A stretch of 64,000 nucleotides of DNA, taken from NCBI GenBank assembly GCA_030601885.1, contig JAUWAU010000004.1, positions 248,001 through 312,000 of the forward strand, read 5' to 3'. This document shows, in pieces, positions 8,752-17,489 of this stretch. Position numbers and translations under genes: made by a program. This DNA comes from Armatimonadota bacterium. GTDB taxonomy: Bacteria > Armatimonadota > Zipacnadia > JAUWAU01. Within the stretch, counting starts at the first letter, position 1. Each line of letters starts with the position of its first letter. The notes beneath the pieces are model-generated. The model saw nothing but the letters and a program-made list of their open reading frames with translations, was not told where the DNA came from and made no database searches.

Positions 8752-9318
8752 ATGCACCAAGCGATACTCCAGGTGGGCCTCGGCTGGATGGCGGCCGAGG
8801 CGACTTCGCAGGGGATCTCCCGCCTCTGGCTCCCCATGCACAGCCGGGCAGAGGCGGAAAAGCAACTCCACCCGCAGGGCAACGCAGCAGCGGTGCATCC
8901 GATTCTCGCACACGCCCAGCGTGAGCTTACCGCCTACTTCGACGGCGCGCGCCGGGGCTTTGTGGTCCCGGTGGACCTCTCGTCCGTCACTGCCTTCCGC
9001 CGCCGCGTTCTGCAGGCGCTCATGCGTGTCCCGTACGGCGCCACCGAATCCTATGGCAGCCTCGCTGCCGCCATGGGGAGCCCCGGCGCTGCCAGAGCGG
9101 TGGGGCAGGCCCTTGCGCGGAATCCGGTGCCGGTGCTAGCTCCCTGCCACCGCATTATCGGCGCCGATGGCGGCCTCACCGGGTTCGGCGGCGGCCTGGA
9201 ATGGAAGCGCGCCCTGCTGGCGCTCGAGCGCGGGGACCGGACAGTGGCCATCAGGCTCGTGGGCGAGGTCTGCGGGCAGATGCCGGTGCTCGATGGCGCG
9301 CATCGACCACCGCCGTGA
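8752..9318 (+). CDS. ogt: Methylated-DNA--protein-cysteine S-methyltransferase
   Basis: Suicide DNA-repair protein that transfers alkyl groups from O6-alkylguanine to its own Cys. The 188 residues contain an N-terminal Ogt/Ada-C ribonuclease-H-like domain, the winged-helix segment VPYGATESYGSLA, the Arg finger region GAARAVGQALARNP, and the active site P-C132-H-R-I-I-G. The C-terminus continues with GGLTGFGGGLEWKRALLALE, as in Ogt. The ribosome site before the ATG is weak (AGAGCGGAA). It is separated from htrA by a hairpin. Family membership is secure from the PCHR motif. Confidence 0.92.
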   Translation: MHQAILQVGLGWMAAEATSQGISRLWLPMHSRAEAEKQLHPQGNAAAVHPILAHAQRELTAYFDGARRGFVVPVDLSSVTAFRRRVLQALMRVPYGATESYGSLAAAMGSPGAARAVGQALARNPVPVLAPCHRIIGADGGLTGFGGGLEWKRALLALERGDRTVAIRLVGEVCGQMPVLDGAHRPPP

Positions 9319-9424
9319 ACGATGGTCGCGGCTGCGACGCCGCTCCGGCACGCGGCCAGTTAACCCTCACCCCACTGGCCGGGCTCTGGTCCCCACGGGC
9401 TCGTTCCCTTCCCCCGGCCCTTGC
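9319..9424. other. Short intergenic stretch
   Basis: No gene or RNA recognised between ogt and the promoter at 9425. Confidence 0.4.
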
Positions 9425-9453
9425 TTGACAGCAGCCTGTGAGGGAACTATCAT
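9425..9453 (+). promoter_or_regulatory. Sigma70-type promoter of the 9535/dut operon
   Basis: TTGACA (9425-9430), 17 bp, TATCAT (9448-9453). This consensus-like element lies 82 bp before the start of the next gene; the same TTGACA-17-TATCAT arrangement is seen at 46845-46873. Confidence 0.65.
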
Positions 9454-9534
9454 CGCACTGAAGTGAGTTGAAATCAATACCTGTGGGCGGTTCTGCCAGC
9501 CGAGCGCCAATCTCACTGTAGGGAAAGGGCGAGC

Positions 9535-10146
9535 ATGACTATGCGCCCTATGCTTTGGATAGCTGTTGCCCTGGCGGCTGCGATCGTCGTCACCGTATCG
9601 GTGCTCGCGGAGAGAGAGAAGGCCAATGAAAAGGTTGCCGCCGAGGAATCGGCGGAGGACGATGATGAGGGCTGCTGCGGCGAGGACGGAGAGAAGAGCG
9701 TAATTCGCCCCGCAGTGGAGCTCTTGGGCCGCTCTGATGCCCCGGTGAAAGTCGTCGGCTTCGTTCCCGATAGCAGCACCCACGACGGCGTGATCCGAAT
9801 GCTGCGGGACCTTGCCGGCAATCACGTTGACGAGGTGCACCTGACGCTGCATGCAGACAACACGCGTGTGGCCAGGCAGGAGATGGAGAAGCTCGGGCAC
9901 ACGGAGCCCGGCTTCTTCGTCAACGGTCGAAAGCAATTCACTCTACGCGACGAAGACGGCACGGCGCGCGAGGTAGTGTTCGAGGGCGATCCGGGGCGCG
10001 ATTACAAGCTCAACGATCTGCGCACCGTGATCGAGCAAGCCATGGCAGGCGGCCTCGAGTCCGACGCCGGATCGGAGCCGCAGGCGGATGAGGCGGCCGG
10101 TAAGGCCGCGAGCGCGCAGGCGCGCGCAGAGGAGACGACAGATTGA
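9535..10146 (+). CDS. Membrane-anchored protein, possible thioredoxin-like fold
   Basis: 203 residues, not assigned to a named family. A single N-terminal transmembrane helix ([20 protein letters not shown]) is followed by an acidic linker with a Cys pair ([10 protein letters not shown]), then a compact domain (about 62-165). In that domain the pattern [12 protein letters not shown], an alpha helix, [10 protein letters not shown], then [12 protein letters not shown] resembles the beta-alpha-beta and cis-Pro-like arrangement of thioredoxin-fold proteins, without a CxxC. The C-terminus is a low-complexity Glu/Ala tail. Its stop overlaps the start of dut by 4 nt, so the two are co-transcribed. 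Function unknown. Confidence 0.65.
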   Translation: MTMRPMLWIAVALAAAIVVTVSVLAEREKANEKVAAEESAEDDDEGCCGEDGEKSVIRPAVELLGRSDAPVKVVGFVPDSSTHDGVIRMLRDLAGNHVDEVHLTLHADNTRVARQEMEKLGHTEPGFFVNGRKQFTLRDEDGTAREVVFEGDPGRDYKLNDLRTVIEQAMAGGLESDAGSEPQADEAAGKAASAQARAEETTD

Positions 10147-10661
10147 GCCGCGGGGGGAGTGATGGGGGCGCAGACGCGTCAGGTGATAACGCGGTGCCAG
10201 CGGCCGGGCCAGGAGCCGACGTCAGGGTGGCGGTGGAAGTCCTTCCAGCGGCCCAGGATTTGCCCCTGCCCACATACATGACGCCCGGCGCGGCGGGATT
10301 GGACCTACGCGCCGCGATAGATGCGCCCGTGCGGCTCGAGGCAGGCGAGCGACGCCTCATACCGACGGGAATGCGCGTGGCCATACCATCGGGTTACGAG
10401 GGTCAGGTGCGGCCACGAAGCGGGCTGGCCATACGGCACGGCGTCACGCTCCTCAATGCGCCGGGCACCATCGACTCGGACTATCGGGGTGAGGTGCAGG
10501 TCGTCCTCGCGAACCTTGGCACGGAGCCCTTCACCATCTGCCGCGGTGAGCGCATCGCCCAGATGGTGATCGCGCCCGTAGCACGGGCTCAACTGGTGCG
10601 GGTGGATGCTCTCACGGAAACAGATCGTGGCGCTGGAGGGTTCGGGCACACTGGCGCGTAG
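10143..10661 (+). CDS. dut: dUTP diphosphatase (trimeric dUTPase)
   Basis: Hydrolyses dUTP to dUMP and pyrophosphate, keeping uracil out of DNA and supplying dUMP for thymidylate synthesis. All five conserved motifs are present: [10 protein letters not shown] (I), RPRSGLA (II), [10 protein letters not shown] with the catalytic Asp (III), GERIAQMVI (IV) and the C-terminal GAGGFGHTG arm (V). The TTG at 10143 overlaps the previous stop. The core family domain begins only around [19 protein letters not shown], so about 40 N-terminal residues are an extension or the true start is an internal GTG near 10230. Confidence 0.94.
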   Translation: MSRGGSDGGADASGDNAVPAAGPGADVRVAVEVLPAAQDLPLPTYMTPGAAGLDLRAAIDAPVRLEAGERRLIPTGMRVAIPSGYEGQVRPRSGLAIRHGVTLLNAPGTIDSDYRGEVQVVLANLGTEPFTICRGERIAQMVIAPVARAQLVRVDALTETDRGAGGFGHTGA

Positions 10662-10739
10662 CTCTCGGTTCGCGAACTGCAGCTCCGGTGCGCTCCGGAG
10701 CTCGCCGGCAACTGGGGCGCCCCGCGTGGGGGAAAAGCA

Positions 10740-10970
10740 ATGCAACAGGCGCGGGTAACCAAGGACATGACGCTCAACGAGGTCTTCGCGATCTGTCCCG
10801 ACGCAGCCGAGGTGCTTTCGCCGCTGGGGTTGCGTTGCCACGAGTGTGCCGTTGCGCAGATGTCAACAGTGCAAGACTGCGCTCTCATGCACGACTTGGA
10901 CGTGGACTCGCTCGTTGAACAGCTCAACGAGTGCGTGAAAACCCCAGGAGCCGATGAAGCGAAGCCCTGA
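10740..10970 (+). CDS. DUF1858-domain small protein
   Basis: 76-residue cytosolic protein of the DUF1858 family (the small domain also found attached to hybrid-cluster and PAS proteins). The sequence VTKDMTLNEVFAICPDAAEVLSPLGLRCHECAVA shows the typical helical core and the conserved C-x-x-C near its end (C-H-E-C). A GGGGGAAAAG ribosome site precedes the ATG. Proteins of this family are common in anaerobes and are thought to bind an iron-sulfur or other redox partner, though their role is not settled. The next gene on the same strand is an iron-sulfur polyferredoxin. Confidence 0.8.
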   Translation: MQQARVTKDMTLNEVFAICPDAAEVLSPLGLRCHECAVAQMSTVQDCALMHDLDVDSLVEQLNECVKTPGADEAKP

Positions 10971-11247
10971 GGGCGGCGGCCGTCCTCAAACGCAATGCAT
11001 CGCTTCCGAGATACCCCCAGCGCGCGCCGCGCAACGACGGCTCCGAAGCCGCCCACCAGCCGGTATCGACGCCGCAGCAAACGTTGACGGCTCCCCCGAG
11101 CCGGCGTGGCCGGGCCTGGGCACTGCAATCGGTGGGCATGAGGACATCCGGGCGCGACGCGGGCCGCGGTTCTTCGCGCCGGGAAACGGCGGCGTGAGCG
11201 AGGCGTTCCTGCCTCGCGAGCGCAGGGCAGCAGCATAAGGATCCGCC
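10971..11247. other. Intergenic region
   Basis: About 277 bp without a supportable gene, promoter or stable RNA. The sequence is GC-rich with several CGGG/CCCG palindromes. Confidence 0.4.
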
Positions 11248-13014
11248 ATGAAGGATACCAATGGGCGCGCAGAGGGCGCCGGCGAGACGAATCGCCATCA
11301 ACTCGCCTCAGCCGCGATCATGCTTCCGGTGGCTGTTGCGATCGTGCTCGTCGTGTTTGCAGACGGTCGCCTGGCGGCTGGGCTGGCCGCCGTGGCGCCT
11401 GCTGTACTCGCGGGCTACGCGATAGCAGCCTCCCGGGACGACGGGATGAGGGCCATACGCCGCGGCGTACAGCTCGGGATGCTCGCCCTTTTCTTCATGC
11501 TGTTCTTCGCCGCGACGTTCCCGCTGTATTCGTACATCGTTCCGGACCTGTTCCTGCGAGCAGATCCGCTCGCGGCCCTCACGGTCGCGCTCGGGAGCGC
11601 CGGCGCGGAGCTGGCGCGGATGTGGCCGGCGCTCGTCATCGTGGGCCTTACGCTGCTGCTCGGGCGCGTGTTCTGTGGATGGATATGTCCCCTGGGCACG
11701 ACGCTCGACATCTCCGATCATTTCCTGTTCCGCCGCATCAGGCGCTCCGAGCGGATTCGGCTGCCGGCGCTGAAGTACTACGTCCTCGTGGCAGTGCTGG
11801 TGAGCGCGCTTCTATCTGTGCAGGTCGCCCATTACTTCGATCCGATTCCGCTGCTCACCCGCGCCGTGGCTCTCGTGTTTCACCCTGTGGGCGTGTTTGT
11901 ATACAATGCGACCCTAAGTGGCGGGGCCACTGCCGGAGATGGGCTCGCCGGCAGCGACGCCAGGCCCATTGCCATCGTCGGCGAGGGACTGAAAGAGCTT
12001 CGCACTTATCACACGCATTTGCTGACCTTCAGGACGAGTCTCATTGCCTTCATCGTCTTCGTCGTCGTGCTCGGGCTCAGCGCGTACGGGCGCAGATTCT
12101 GGTGCCGGAACGTGTGTCCGCTCGGGGCACTGTTGGCCTTGCTTGGCCGTTACGGACTGCTCAAGCGCATCGTCACGGATGACTGCACCGAGTGTATGCG
12201 GTGCGTGTTCGAGTGTAAGATGTCGGCCATACCCGATAACCCGCACGGCACGGTGCTGCGCGAGTGCATCCAGTGCTGGGATTGCACCTGCGTGTGTCCC
12301 GAGGATGCCAATCCCATCGCAGTCACCGCCCGCTCCAAGTCGGAGGCTGACGAAGTGGAGCTCGGGGTCAATCGGCGCCGTTTGCTGCAGGGCATCGTGG
12401 GCGGCGGCAGCTTCGCACTGCTCGCCCACACGGCAGCGGCACGGACGCACCGCAGCGAGAAGCTGATCCGACCTCCGGGCGCCATGCACATCATGGCGGA
12501 GGCGGGCCTGACGGACAAACCATACACGGAGGCGGACTTCCTCGCCACCTGCATCCGCTGCGGCGAGTGCATGAAGGCGTGCATCACCAACTGCCTGCAG
12601 CCGGCCGTCGGCGAGGGCGGATGGGAAGCGTTCTGGACTCCCATCGTCGTCCCCAAGATTGGCTATTGCGAGAAGATCTGCAACATCTGCGGGACGGTCT
12701 GTCCGACGGGGGCGCTGCGTTTCTTCTACATCGCGGAGAAGGAAGACTTGATAATCGGCATTGCGACGATCAACAAGAACACCTGCATCGCCTGGTACGA
12801 CGATCGAGCGTGCGCCGCCTGCGACGAGGCGTGCCACTACCAGGCCGTGGAAGTGCAGCCGATAGCGCAGCAGCGACCTGGCGGGATTACCGTGGTGCAG
12901 AAGCGCCCCGTAGTGGACGAGAGCAAGTGCAACGGGTGCGGGGAGTGCGAGAAGGCCTGCCCGGTGAAGCCCGAGGCGGCCATCGTCGTGTACGCGCCGT
13001 CGAAGCAACAGTAG
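11248..13014 (+). CDS. NapH-NapG-like fused polyferredoxin
   Basis: 588-residue membrane iron-sulfur protein. The N-terminal half is NapH-like: four or more transmembrane helices (about 22-60, 75-100, 125-145, 176-195, 262-280), the paired motifs R-V-F-C143-G-W-I-C147-P-L-G and R-F-W-C286-R-N-V-C290-P-L-G, and two 4Fe-4S clusters (C313TECMRC, C340IQCWDC). At residues 376-396 there is an internal twin-arginine-like segment (NRRRLLQGIVGGGSFALLA). What follows is NapG/MauM-like with four more Cys clusters (435-449, 474-485, 513-529, 561-571). In nitrate-reduction systems NapG and NapH are separate and carry electrons from quinol to a periplasmic reductase; here no NapA or other reductase is adjacent, so the partner is unknown. 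Confidence 0.87.
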   Translation: MKDTNGRAEGAGETNRHQLASAAIMLPVAVAIVLVVFADGRLAAGLAAVAPAVLAGYAIAASRDDGMRAIRRGVQLGMLALFFMLFFAATFPLYSYIVPDLFLRADPLAALTVALGSAGAELARMWPALVIVGLTLLLGRVFCGWICPLGTTLDISDHFLFRRIRRSERIRLPALKYYVLVAVLVSALLSVQVAHYFDPIPLLTRAVALVFHPVGVFVYNATLSGGATAGDGLAGSDARPIAIVGEGLKELRTYHTHLLTFRTSLIAFIVFVVVLGLSAYGRRFWCRNVCPLGALLALLGRYGLLKRIVTDDCTECMRCVFECKMSAIPDNPHGTVLRECIQCWDCTCVCPEDANPIAVTARSKSEADEVELGVNRRRLLQGIVGGGSFALLAHTAAARTHRSEKLIRPPGAMHIMAEAGLTDKPYTEADFLATCIRCGECMKACITNCLQPAVGEGGWEAFWTPIVVPKIGYCEKICNICGTVCPTGALRFFYIAEKEDLIIGIATINKNTCIAWYDDRACAACDEACHYQAVEVQPIAQQRPGGITVVQKRPVVDESKCNGCGECEKACPVKPEAAIVVYAPSKQQ

Positions 13015-13070
13015 GCCCTCGAAGAGTCCCTTTCCGCCCAGACAAAAAGAAAGCTCCGCCTTCGTTTGTG

Positions 13071-13104
13071 GCCCCGACGCGGCCTTAATTGGCCGCGTCG
13101 GGGC
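13071..13104 (+). terminator. Rho-independent-like terminator after the polyferredoxin gene
   Basis: Perfect 14-bp stem GCCCCGACGCGGCC / GGCCGCGTCGGGGC with a TTAATT loop, 56 bp after the stop. There is no long T-run after it, but the stem is among the strongest in the window. Confidence 0.6.
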
Positions 13105-13465
13105 GCGACGAGCGGGGCGGAGCCAAACCTCAGGCCGCCAAAGCGCCCCTGATGTGGTTGTCTGCTGTCGGTGGTTCGACTATGGCAAGAACCTCGGGAT
13201 AGACATGAGCAGTAGTGCTATCGTGGCAGCGAGCAACATTAGGGCTTCCGGCCAGCCAATTTGTCGCAGTGCGTGCACAGTTCTCCGCATGACGCCACAT
13301 CCTCAGTCCCATTGTGCTCCGTTGTTATCGTACCACGTGTGGGGCCGCGCTTGAGCAAGGGATCCCACCAAAGCGCCAACTGTTGGGCCCCTCCGGGCTC
13401 CGCGCAGGAAAGCGGGAGCCTGAGCGCGAAGCCTGACTGGGTAACGAGGAGGTGGCAATACGACA
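13105..13465. other. Intergenic region, no gene seen
   Basis: About 360 bp with only short frames lacking codon bias or ribosome sites. A GAGGAGG ribosome site at its right end (13445-13451) belongs to the next gene. Confidence 0.5.
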
Positions 13466-14464
13466 ATGGGACGTTGTGCGTTGACGGTGGCAGGCGTAGC
13501 CCGGACGCTACTTCTGAGCCTGCTCACCTGCGCCATCGCTTGCGGCATGGCAACCGGCGCACGCGTGCAGAGGCCGATCCGGGCGATGTGGGTGCGAGGG
13601 GAGCAAGTGCCGCTGAGCCCACGCAGCGGCGACGCTCTGCTGGACTTGTGCGCGTCACGGCGCATCGAGTTGCTCTTCGTTGCCGTGCCGGAGCTGATGC
13701 CCGGGAGCTACGAGAAGTGGCGCCGTTTCCTGACCCACGCACATCAACGGGGCGTCCGCGTGCACGCGCTCGCCGGAGAGGCGCGGTGGGGCTTGGTGCA
13801 GGGGACAGCGGAAGCGTCGAAAAAGCCGCAGCGCGGCCCAATGCTCGCGGCCGGCCGCTCGCTGGCGCTCAACCACATCGGCCAGGTCATCGCCTACAAC
13901 CGCAGTGCAGGTCCCACGGAGCGCTTCGACGGCGTCCAGCACGACGTGCCCGTGTGGGACACGGAGAGGTACGCGAGCGCCGGAGATTCCCCGGCGAGGG
14001 CGACAATTCTCGCCAACTACGTGGAGCAACTCTGGGGTTGCGCCCAGTTTCTCAGGTCCCTGGGCGAGCAAGTGCTATTCGGTACACGTATTCCTGTCGG
14101 ACTCGACGACGCGGTCACCTGGGGCAAGCCGGGCCAATACAAAGAGGCGACGCTCCCCCTCAGCCAACAGGTGATACGGACGGCGCACTACGTGGCGATC
14201 ATGGCCGCTGCGGATACGACTGATGGTGTCCTCGCCGCCGTGGCCGACGACGTGCAGTTCGCCGGAAACGTGGGCACAAGAGCGTTCGTGGGAGTCAGCA
14301 CTGCGCCCGTGGGCACTACTGGGAGCGGTGCCACTTTCGCGGACAACGGCTTGGCGGCGATGGATCAGGTGCTGGCCGAGGTGACTACACGCCTGGCGAC
14401 CGAGCCCGGCTTCGCTGGCATCGCCATCGATAGCTACGCCACCTACGAATCCCTCAGGCCGTAA
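13466..14464 (+). CDS. Secreted protein of unknown function, TIM-barrel-like
   Basis: 332 residues beginning with a signal peptide (hydrophobic core about 10-28, LLLSLLTCAIACGMATGA). The mature sequence alternates predicted strands and helices: RAMWVRGEQV, RIELLFVAVPEL, GVRVHALAGEARWG, FDGVQHDVPVWD, FAGIAIDSYATY. The order strand / strand / GVQHDVP / acidic C-terminal strand resembles glycoside-hydrolase-like or deacetylase-like barrels in exported proteins, and D-x-H-D-V (about residue 155) could be a catalytic or metal-binding site. I do not recognise the family. The start follows GAGGAGG by about 14 nt; no in-frame alternative is better. The gene converges on the minus-strand gene at 14639. 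Confidence 0.7.
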   Translation: MGRCALTVAGVARTLLLSLLTCAIACGMATGARVQRPIRAMWVRGEQVPLSPRSGDALLDLCASRRIELLFVAVPELMPGSYEKWRRFLTHAHQRGVRVHALAGEARWGLVQGTAEASKKPQRGPMLAAGRSLALNHIGQVIAYNRSAGPTERFDGVQHDVPVWDTERYASAGDSPARATILANYVEQLWGCAQFLRSLGEQVLFGTRIPVGLDDAVTWGKPGQYKEATLPLSQQVIRTAHYVAIMAAADTTDGVLAAVADDVQFAGNVGTRAFVGVSTAPVGTTGSGATFADNGLAAMDQVLAEVTTRLATEPGFAGIAIDSYATYESLRP

Positions 14465-14574
14465 CGGCGGCGCAGTGTCGCTCGGCCTTGCCGCTTTCTC
14501 CCTTTTCCCTGCCTCTGTGAGGAGCTGTGGGCGAGGACGCCTCGGGTCGTTCCTCTGGCGAGATGGCGTTGTGC

Positions 14575-14612
14575 AGGGGCGACCCGGTGAAACAGCCACC
14601 CGGGTCGCCCCT
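14575..14612. terminator. Hairpin between convergent genes
   Basis: AGGGGCGACCCGG (14575-14587) and its exact reverse complement (14600-14612) enclose a 12-nt loop. It lies between two convergent genes and could end both transcripts; it also looks like a dispersed GGGTCGCCCCTAC palindrome. Confidence 0.5.
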
Positions 14613-14638
14613 ACGGGTGCCCTCTGATCAGGCGTGGC

Positions 14639-15055
14639 CTAGAAACACCATCCGGTCTGCCGCGCGCGGCCCCTGTCGCGCCAGCCGTCCCCATAGCCAT
14701 CGCCATAGCCCTGGCGGTAGCCATCGGTGTGGCCATGTCGGTAGCCGGTGCGGTAGCCGTGGCGGAATGCCGGACGATGACCGCGGACTGGCTGCCGTAC
14801 GGGCCCACGCCGGACGTGGATGACATGCGCCGGCGGGCGGTAGTAGTGGGGTCGTGTGTCGCGGTAGCGTGGCGCATGGCGCCGGCGGGGACCGTCATTG
14901 TCCAGTACGTCGGCGAGCACGAAGCCGGCGGCGAAGCCGGCGATGACCTTCGCCGTATCGCTCATCTTCGCCTCGGCCGGCTGCGCTGCGCCGACGAGCA
15001 GGCCACTGCCGACTACCAGTACGGCCAGCATGATCGTCGCGCCTTTGGCCATCAT
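14639..15055 (-). CDS. Small exported Gly/Tyr/Arg/His-rich repeat protein
   Basis: 138 residues. ATG at 15055 is chosen because GAGAGGAGG is 7 nt upstream and a clean signal peptide follows (GATIMLAVLVVGSGLLVGAAQPAEA-KM). A short amphipathic segment (AKVIAGFAAGFVLADVLD) precedes a basic Tyr/Pro/Arg/His-rich tail (PRYRDTRPHYYRPPAH) and a run of degenerate GYR/GYGDG repeats (YRTGYRHGH, DGYRQGYGDGYGDGW). The His/Tyr density suggests surface, metal or polysaccharide binding, but no family is recognised. It is divergently oriented to the exbB operon, with the NikR-like operator in the shared 370-bp region closer to exbB. No nickel role is claimed for it. Confidence 0.7.
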   Translation of the reverse strand: MMAKGATIMLAVLVVGSGLLVGAAQPAEAKMSDTAKVIAGFAAGFVLADVLDNDGPRRRHAPRYRDTRPHYYRPPAHVIHVRRGPVRQPVRGHRPAFRHGYRTGYRHGHTDGYRQGYGDGYGDGWRDRGRARQTGWCF

Positions 15056-15330
15056 GGGAACGCCTCCTCTCTGTGCGGATGCTGCGCATCCTCTGGCGGA
15101 CACCTGCGTCCGCGCCAGTGTGCGACGCACAAGGCCACTGCGTCCAACCCGATCCCCCGCCCCAGCTCCTCCGCTCACATGGTACCACGAGCCGAGAGCA
15201 CCGGAAACGTGAGTGCTGTCACCCGGGCGCCGATGTGCGCTCAGTCACGCCCAGCACTTGCAGACGACATCGGTCGAAGTTGGTGCGCCTGTGCCCCATG
15301 GTCGCGGCAGCAGCCGTGCGGCGACAGGGA

Positions 15331-15359
15331 TTGACATGTACGTCATTGTGTGTTACGTT
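15331..15359 (+). promoter_or_regulatory. Putative promoter of the exbB-ecfT operon
   Basis: A perfect TTGACA (15331-15336), 17 bp, then TACGTT (15354-15359). The -10 match is weak, which suits a regulated promoter. The operator dyad at 15350-15376 covers the -10 element and the expected start site, the position expected of a repressor. Confidence 0.5.
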
Positions 15360-15376
15360 TTGCGAAATCGTAACAC
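15350..15376. promoter_or_regulatory. Predicted NikR (nickel repressor) operator
   Basis: GTGTTAC (15350-15356), exactly 13 bp, GTAACAC (15370-15376). The dyad extends inward with TTT...AAA, so 22 or more of 27 positions are symmetric. GTGTTAC-N13/14-GTAACAC is the NikR recognition sequence described for Geobacter and Desulfovibrio. It overlaps the -10 region of the promoter of the TonB/ECF operon and ends 49 bp before exbB. No nikR gene is in the window. Confidence 0.75.
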
Positions 15377-15425
15377 GGGGCCTGACGCTCGCTCGAGGCA
15401 ATCTCACCCCTTCTAGCGTGAAGCG

Positions 15426-16016
15426 ATGCTTGATGTGTTGATCAAAGGCGGCCCAGTGATGATTCCACTGGGCCTGTGCTCCGTTGTGGCCATCGCTGTG
15501 TTGGCCGAACGGCTCTGGTTCTACAGCAAAGTCGGCCGGGAGCAGGGCCGGGTAGTAGAGGAAATCCTCCGGGTGGATCCACCGAAAAGCGAAGCATTGC
15601 TGGCGGCTTGCTGTGACTCGGACGCACCCATCGCACGCGTTATTAATGCCGGCATGGCACAGGGCAATCCGCCTTCGCTGGCGGCCGCCGAGCGACAGGG
15701 GGCCGATGAGGCCCGACGACTCGAGGGTTGGCTGCCGGCTGTGGATGCCGTCGTGACGCTCGCTCCTCTCTTGGGCCTGCTCGGGACCATCATCGGTATG
15801 ATGCAGTCCTTCAAGGCGTTCGACATCAGCGGCTCGGGCGCTCCGCACATGGTCACCGGGGGCATTGCACAGGCGCTGATCACCACCGCTGCAGGTCTCG
15901 TGATCGCCGTGGTCGCCTTTGTGGGGTATACCTGGTGCCGGCACGTTATGGAGCGCGAGCTGCACCGCACCGAGCAGGTCGTGGGCGATGTGCTGGAGAG
16001 GCTGGTGTCGCCGTGA
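15426..16016 (+). CDS. exbB: ExbB/TolQ/MotA-type proton channel subunit
   Basis: 196-residue inner-membrane protein that, with ExbD, uses the proton-motive force to energise TonB. Three transmembrane segments are visible: about 10-30 (PVMIPLGLCSVVAIAVLAERLW), 100-125 (VVTLAPLLGLLGTIIGMMQSF) and 140-165 (IAQALITTAAGLVIAVVAFVGY). The last two contain the conserved LGLLGTIIGMM and IAQALITTAAGL motifs of the family. It is the first gene of an operon with overlapping neighbours, behind a predicted NikR operator, so it is likely dedicated to nickel import rather than general TonB work. Confidence 0.95.
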   Translation: MLDVLIKGGPVMIPLGLCSVVAIAVLAERLWFYSKVGREQGRVVEEILRVDPPKSEALLAACCDSDAPIARVINAGMAQGNPPSLAAAERQGADEARRLEGWLPAVDAVVTLAPLLGLLGTIIGMMQSFKAFDISGSGAPHMVTGGIAQALITTAAGLVIAVVAFVGYTWCRHVMERELHRTEQVVGDVLERLVSP

Positions 16017-16429
16017 CCATTAGACGGCCGGCGCGCTCTAAGCCGCGCATCGAGCTCATCCCGATGATCGACACCATCTTCTTTATACTCGTCTTCTTCG
16101 TGGTGGCTTCCCTTTCGATGGTCCGCCAGGAGGGGCTGAGTGTGGATCTGCCGCGCACGGCATCGGGCACGCGCTCCGAGCGGGCTCGGCTGACCATGAC
16201 CGTGCGTGCCGATGGCTCGCTGTTTCTCAACAAGCGCCCGGTGACACGCGCCGATCTACTCCCGGCGCTTCGCCAGCATCTTGGTGCCAATCCCGACCTG
16301 ACGGTGCTGGTCAACGCCGACCGACAATCGGATCACGGCCGCGTCGTAGAGGTGATGGACGCGGCGCGGCTCGCGGGCGCTCGCCGGCTGACGATCGCCA
16401 CGACGCCGAAAGGACCCGGCTCGCCATGA
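16013..16429 (+). CDS. exbD: ExbD/TolR-type energising subunit
   Basis: 138-residue partner of ExbB. The GTG start at 16013 overlaps the exbB stop as GTGA, which implies translational coupling. A single transmembrane helix after ELIPMIDTIFFILVFFVVAS carries the conserved Asp (in P-M-I-D) that takes part in proton translocation. The remaining periplasmic domain ends with the usual LVNADRQSDHGRVVEVMDAA pattern. The gene is normal in length and is followed by tonB with an ATGA overlap. Confidence 0.93.
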   Translation: MTIRRPARSKPRIELIPMIDTIFFILVFFVVASLSMVRQEGLSVDLPRTASGTRSERARLTMTVRADGSLFLNKRPVTRADLLPALRQHLGANPDLTVLVNADRQSDHGRVVEVMDAARLAGARRLTIATTPKGPGSP

Positions 16430-17451
16430 GGGCCGACGCCACGACGCGCATGAGCTGCTGGCTGGCCGCATCGGCGCTCCTCCATGCTGCGCTGGTGTGG
16501 ACGGTGCCGCTGCGCGGCCTCGCCCAGGCGCCGGCGCCGAAGCCGATGCGCGTCCAACTGGCGCCGCTCCCTGCACCCGAGGAAGAGGCACGCGAAGAGC
16601 TTGTGCCACCGCGGCTGATCCGCTCGTCGATGACTCCGATCACTGGGCCTGAGCGCGTAGCGCCGCGCTCGCGCACCTCCCGCTACAGGGACGCCACGCC
16701 GGCTCCAAAGGCCGATGAGCAGCCGCTGCCTCCGCCACGAGAGACGCGGGCTCGGGATGCAGAGCACCCGTCGGCGGGCCCGGTCAAAACAGAGCCAGAG
16801 CGGGTGGCGGGAGCCCTTCCGCAAGGTATCGGCTCGCCGCAGTTGCGCCCGGAGGCACAACCAGACGGGATTGGCGTCGGAGTCGGTGATGTCGCGGGTG
16901 GGCCTTCAAGGCCGGGAATGGGTTTGCCGGGCAGGCGTGCAGGCGGCGTCGGCGGGCCATCCTTGGGGCTCGGCGACGAGAGGGGGACCGGCTCCGCAGG
17001 CGGTGCACGACACTCCGGGGCCATCGGGGCCGGTGAAGGTGCCGGAAGCGCCGGAGGTAGTGCAGGGTCTGGCCCGGCTGACGCTGACTCCTCGGGGACC
17101 GAGCCACCATCGAATTCTGGCGAGGGCGGCGGCTCAGGCGGAGACGAGTCGGCAACAGCCGGCGCGGGGCCAATCACGCGCCCAGCCCCGCGCTCCCTCC
17201 TGCGGCCGAATTACCCGGAACGGGCGCGGCGGGCCGGCAAGGAAGGCACGGTGCGCGTTCGCGTGCTGGTGGGAGTGGACGGGAGCGTGCGTCGAGTGCA
17301 GGTCGTGCAGTCGTCGGGCGTGCCGGAGCTTGACGCGGCTGCCCGCAAAGGAGCCAGGCGTTGGCGATTTGCTCCGGCTCGACGAGGGGACACGCCCATC
17401 GAGGCATGGGTCACGGTGCCGGTGGAGTTCGACCTCAGGACTACGCGCTAG
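16426..17451 (+). CDS. tonB: TonB-family energy transducer
   Basis: 341 residues. An N-terminal signal anchor (about 10-33, CWLAASALLHAALVWTVPL) is followed by a long Pro/Gly/Ser-rich linker (about 40-245) that would span the periplasm. The C-terminal TonB domain (about 250-341) has the hallmarks RPNYPERARRAGKEGTVRVRV, VVQSSGVPELDAAA and RRWRFAPARR. The linker is unusually rich in glycine (GGVGGPSLGLGD, SGEGGGSGGDES), unlike the Pro-Lys/Pro-Glu linker of E. coli TonB. ATGA overlap with exbD; 38 bp before the receptor gene. Its partner is very likely that receptor. Confidence 0.93.
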   Translation: MRADATTRMSCWLAASALLHAALVWTVPLRGLAQAPAPKPMRVQLAPLPAPEEEAREELVPPRLIRSSMTPITGPERVAPRSRTSRYRDATPAPKADEQPLPPPRETRARDAEHPSAGPVKTEPERVAGALPQGIGSPQLRPEAQPDGIGVGVGDVAGGPSRPGMGLPGRRAGGVGGPSLGLGDERGTGSAGGARHSGAIGAGEGAGSAGGSAGSGPADADSSGTEPPSNSGEGGGSGGDESATAGAGPITRPAPRSLLRPNYPERARRAGKEGTVRVRVLVGVDGSVRRVQVVQSSGVPELDAAARKGARRWRFAPARRGDTPIEAWVTVPVEFDLRTTR

Positions 17452-17489
17452 CGCTCGCCGCACGGATCACCTGAAGGAGTGTTCTGCAA

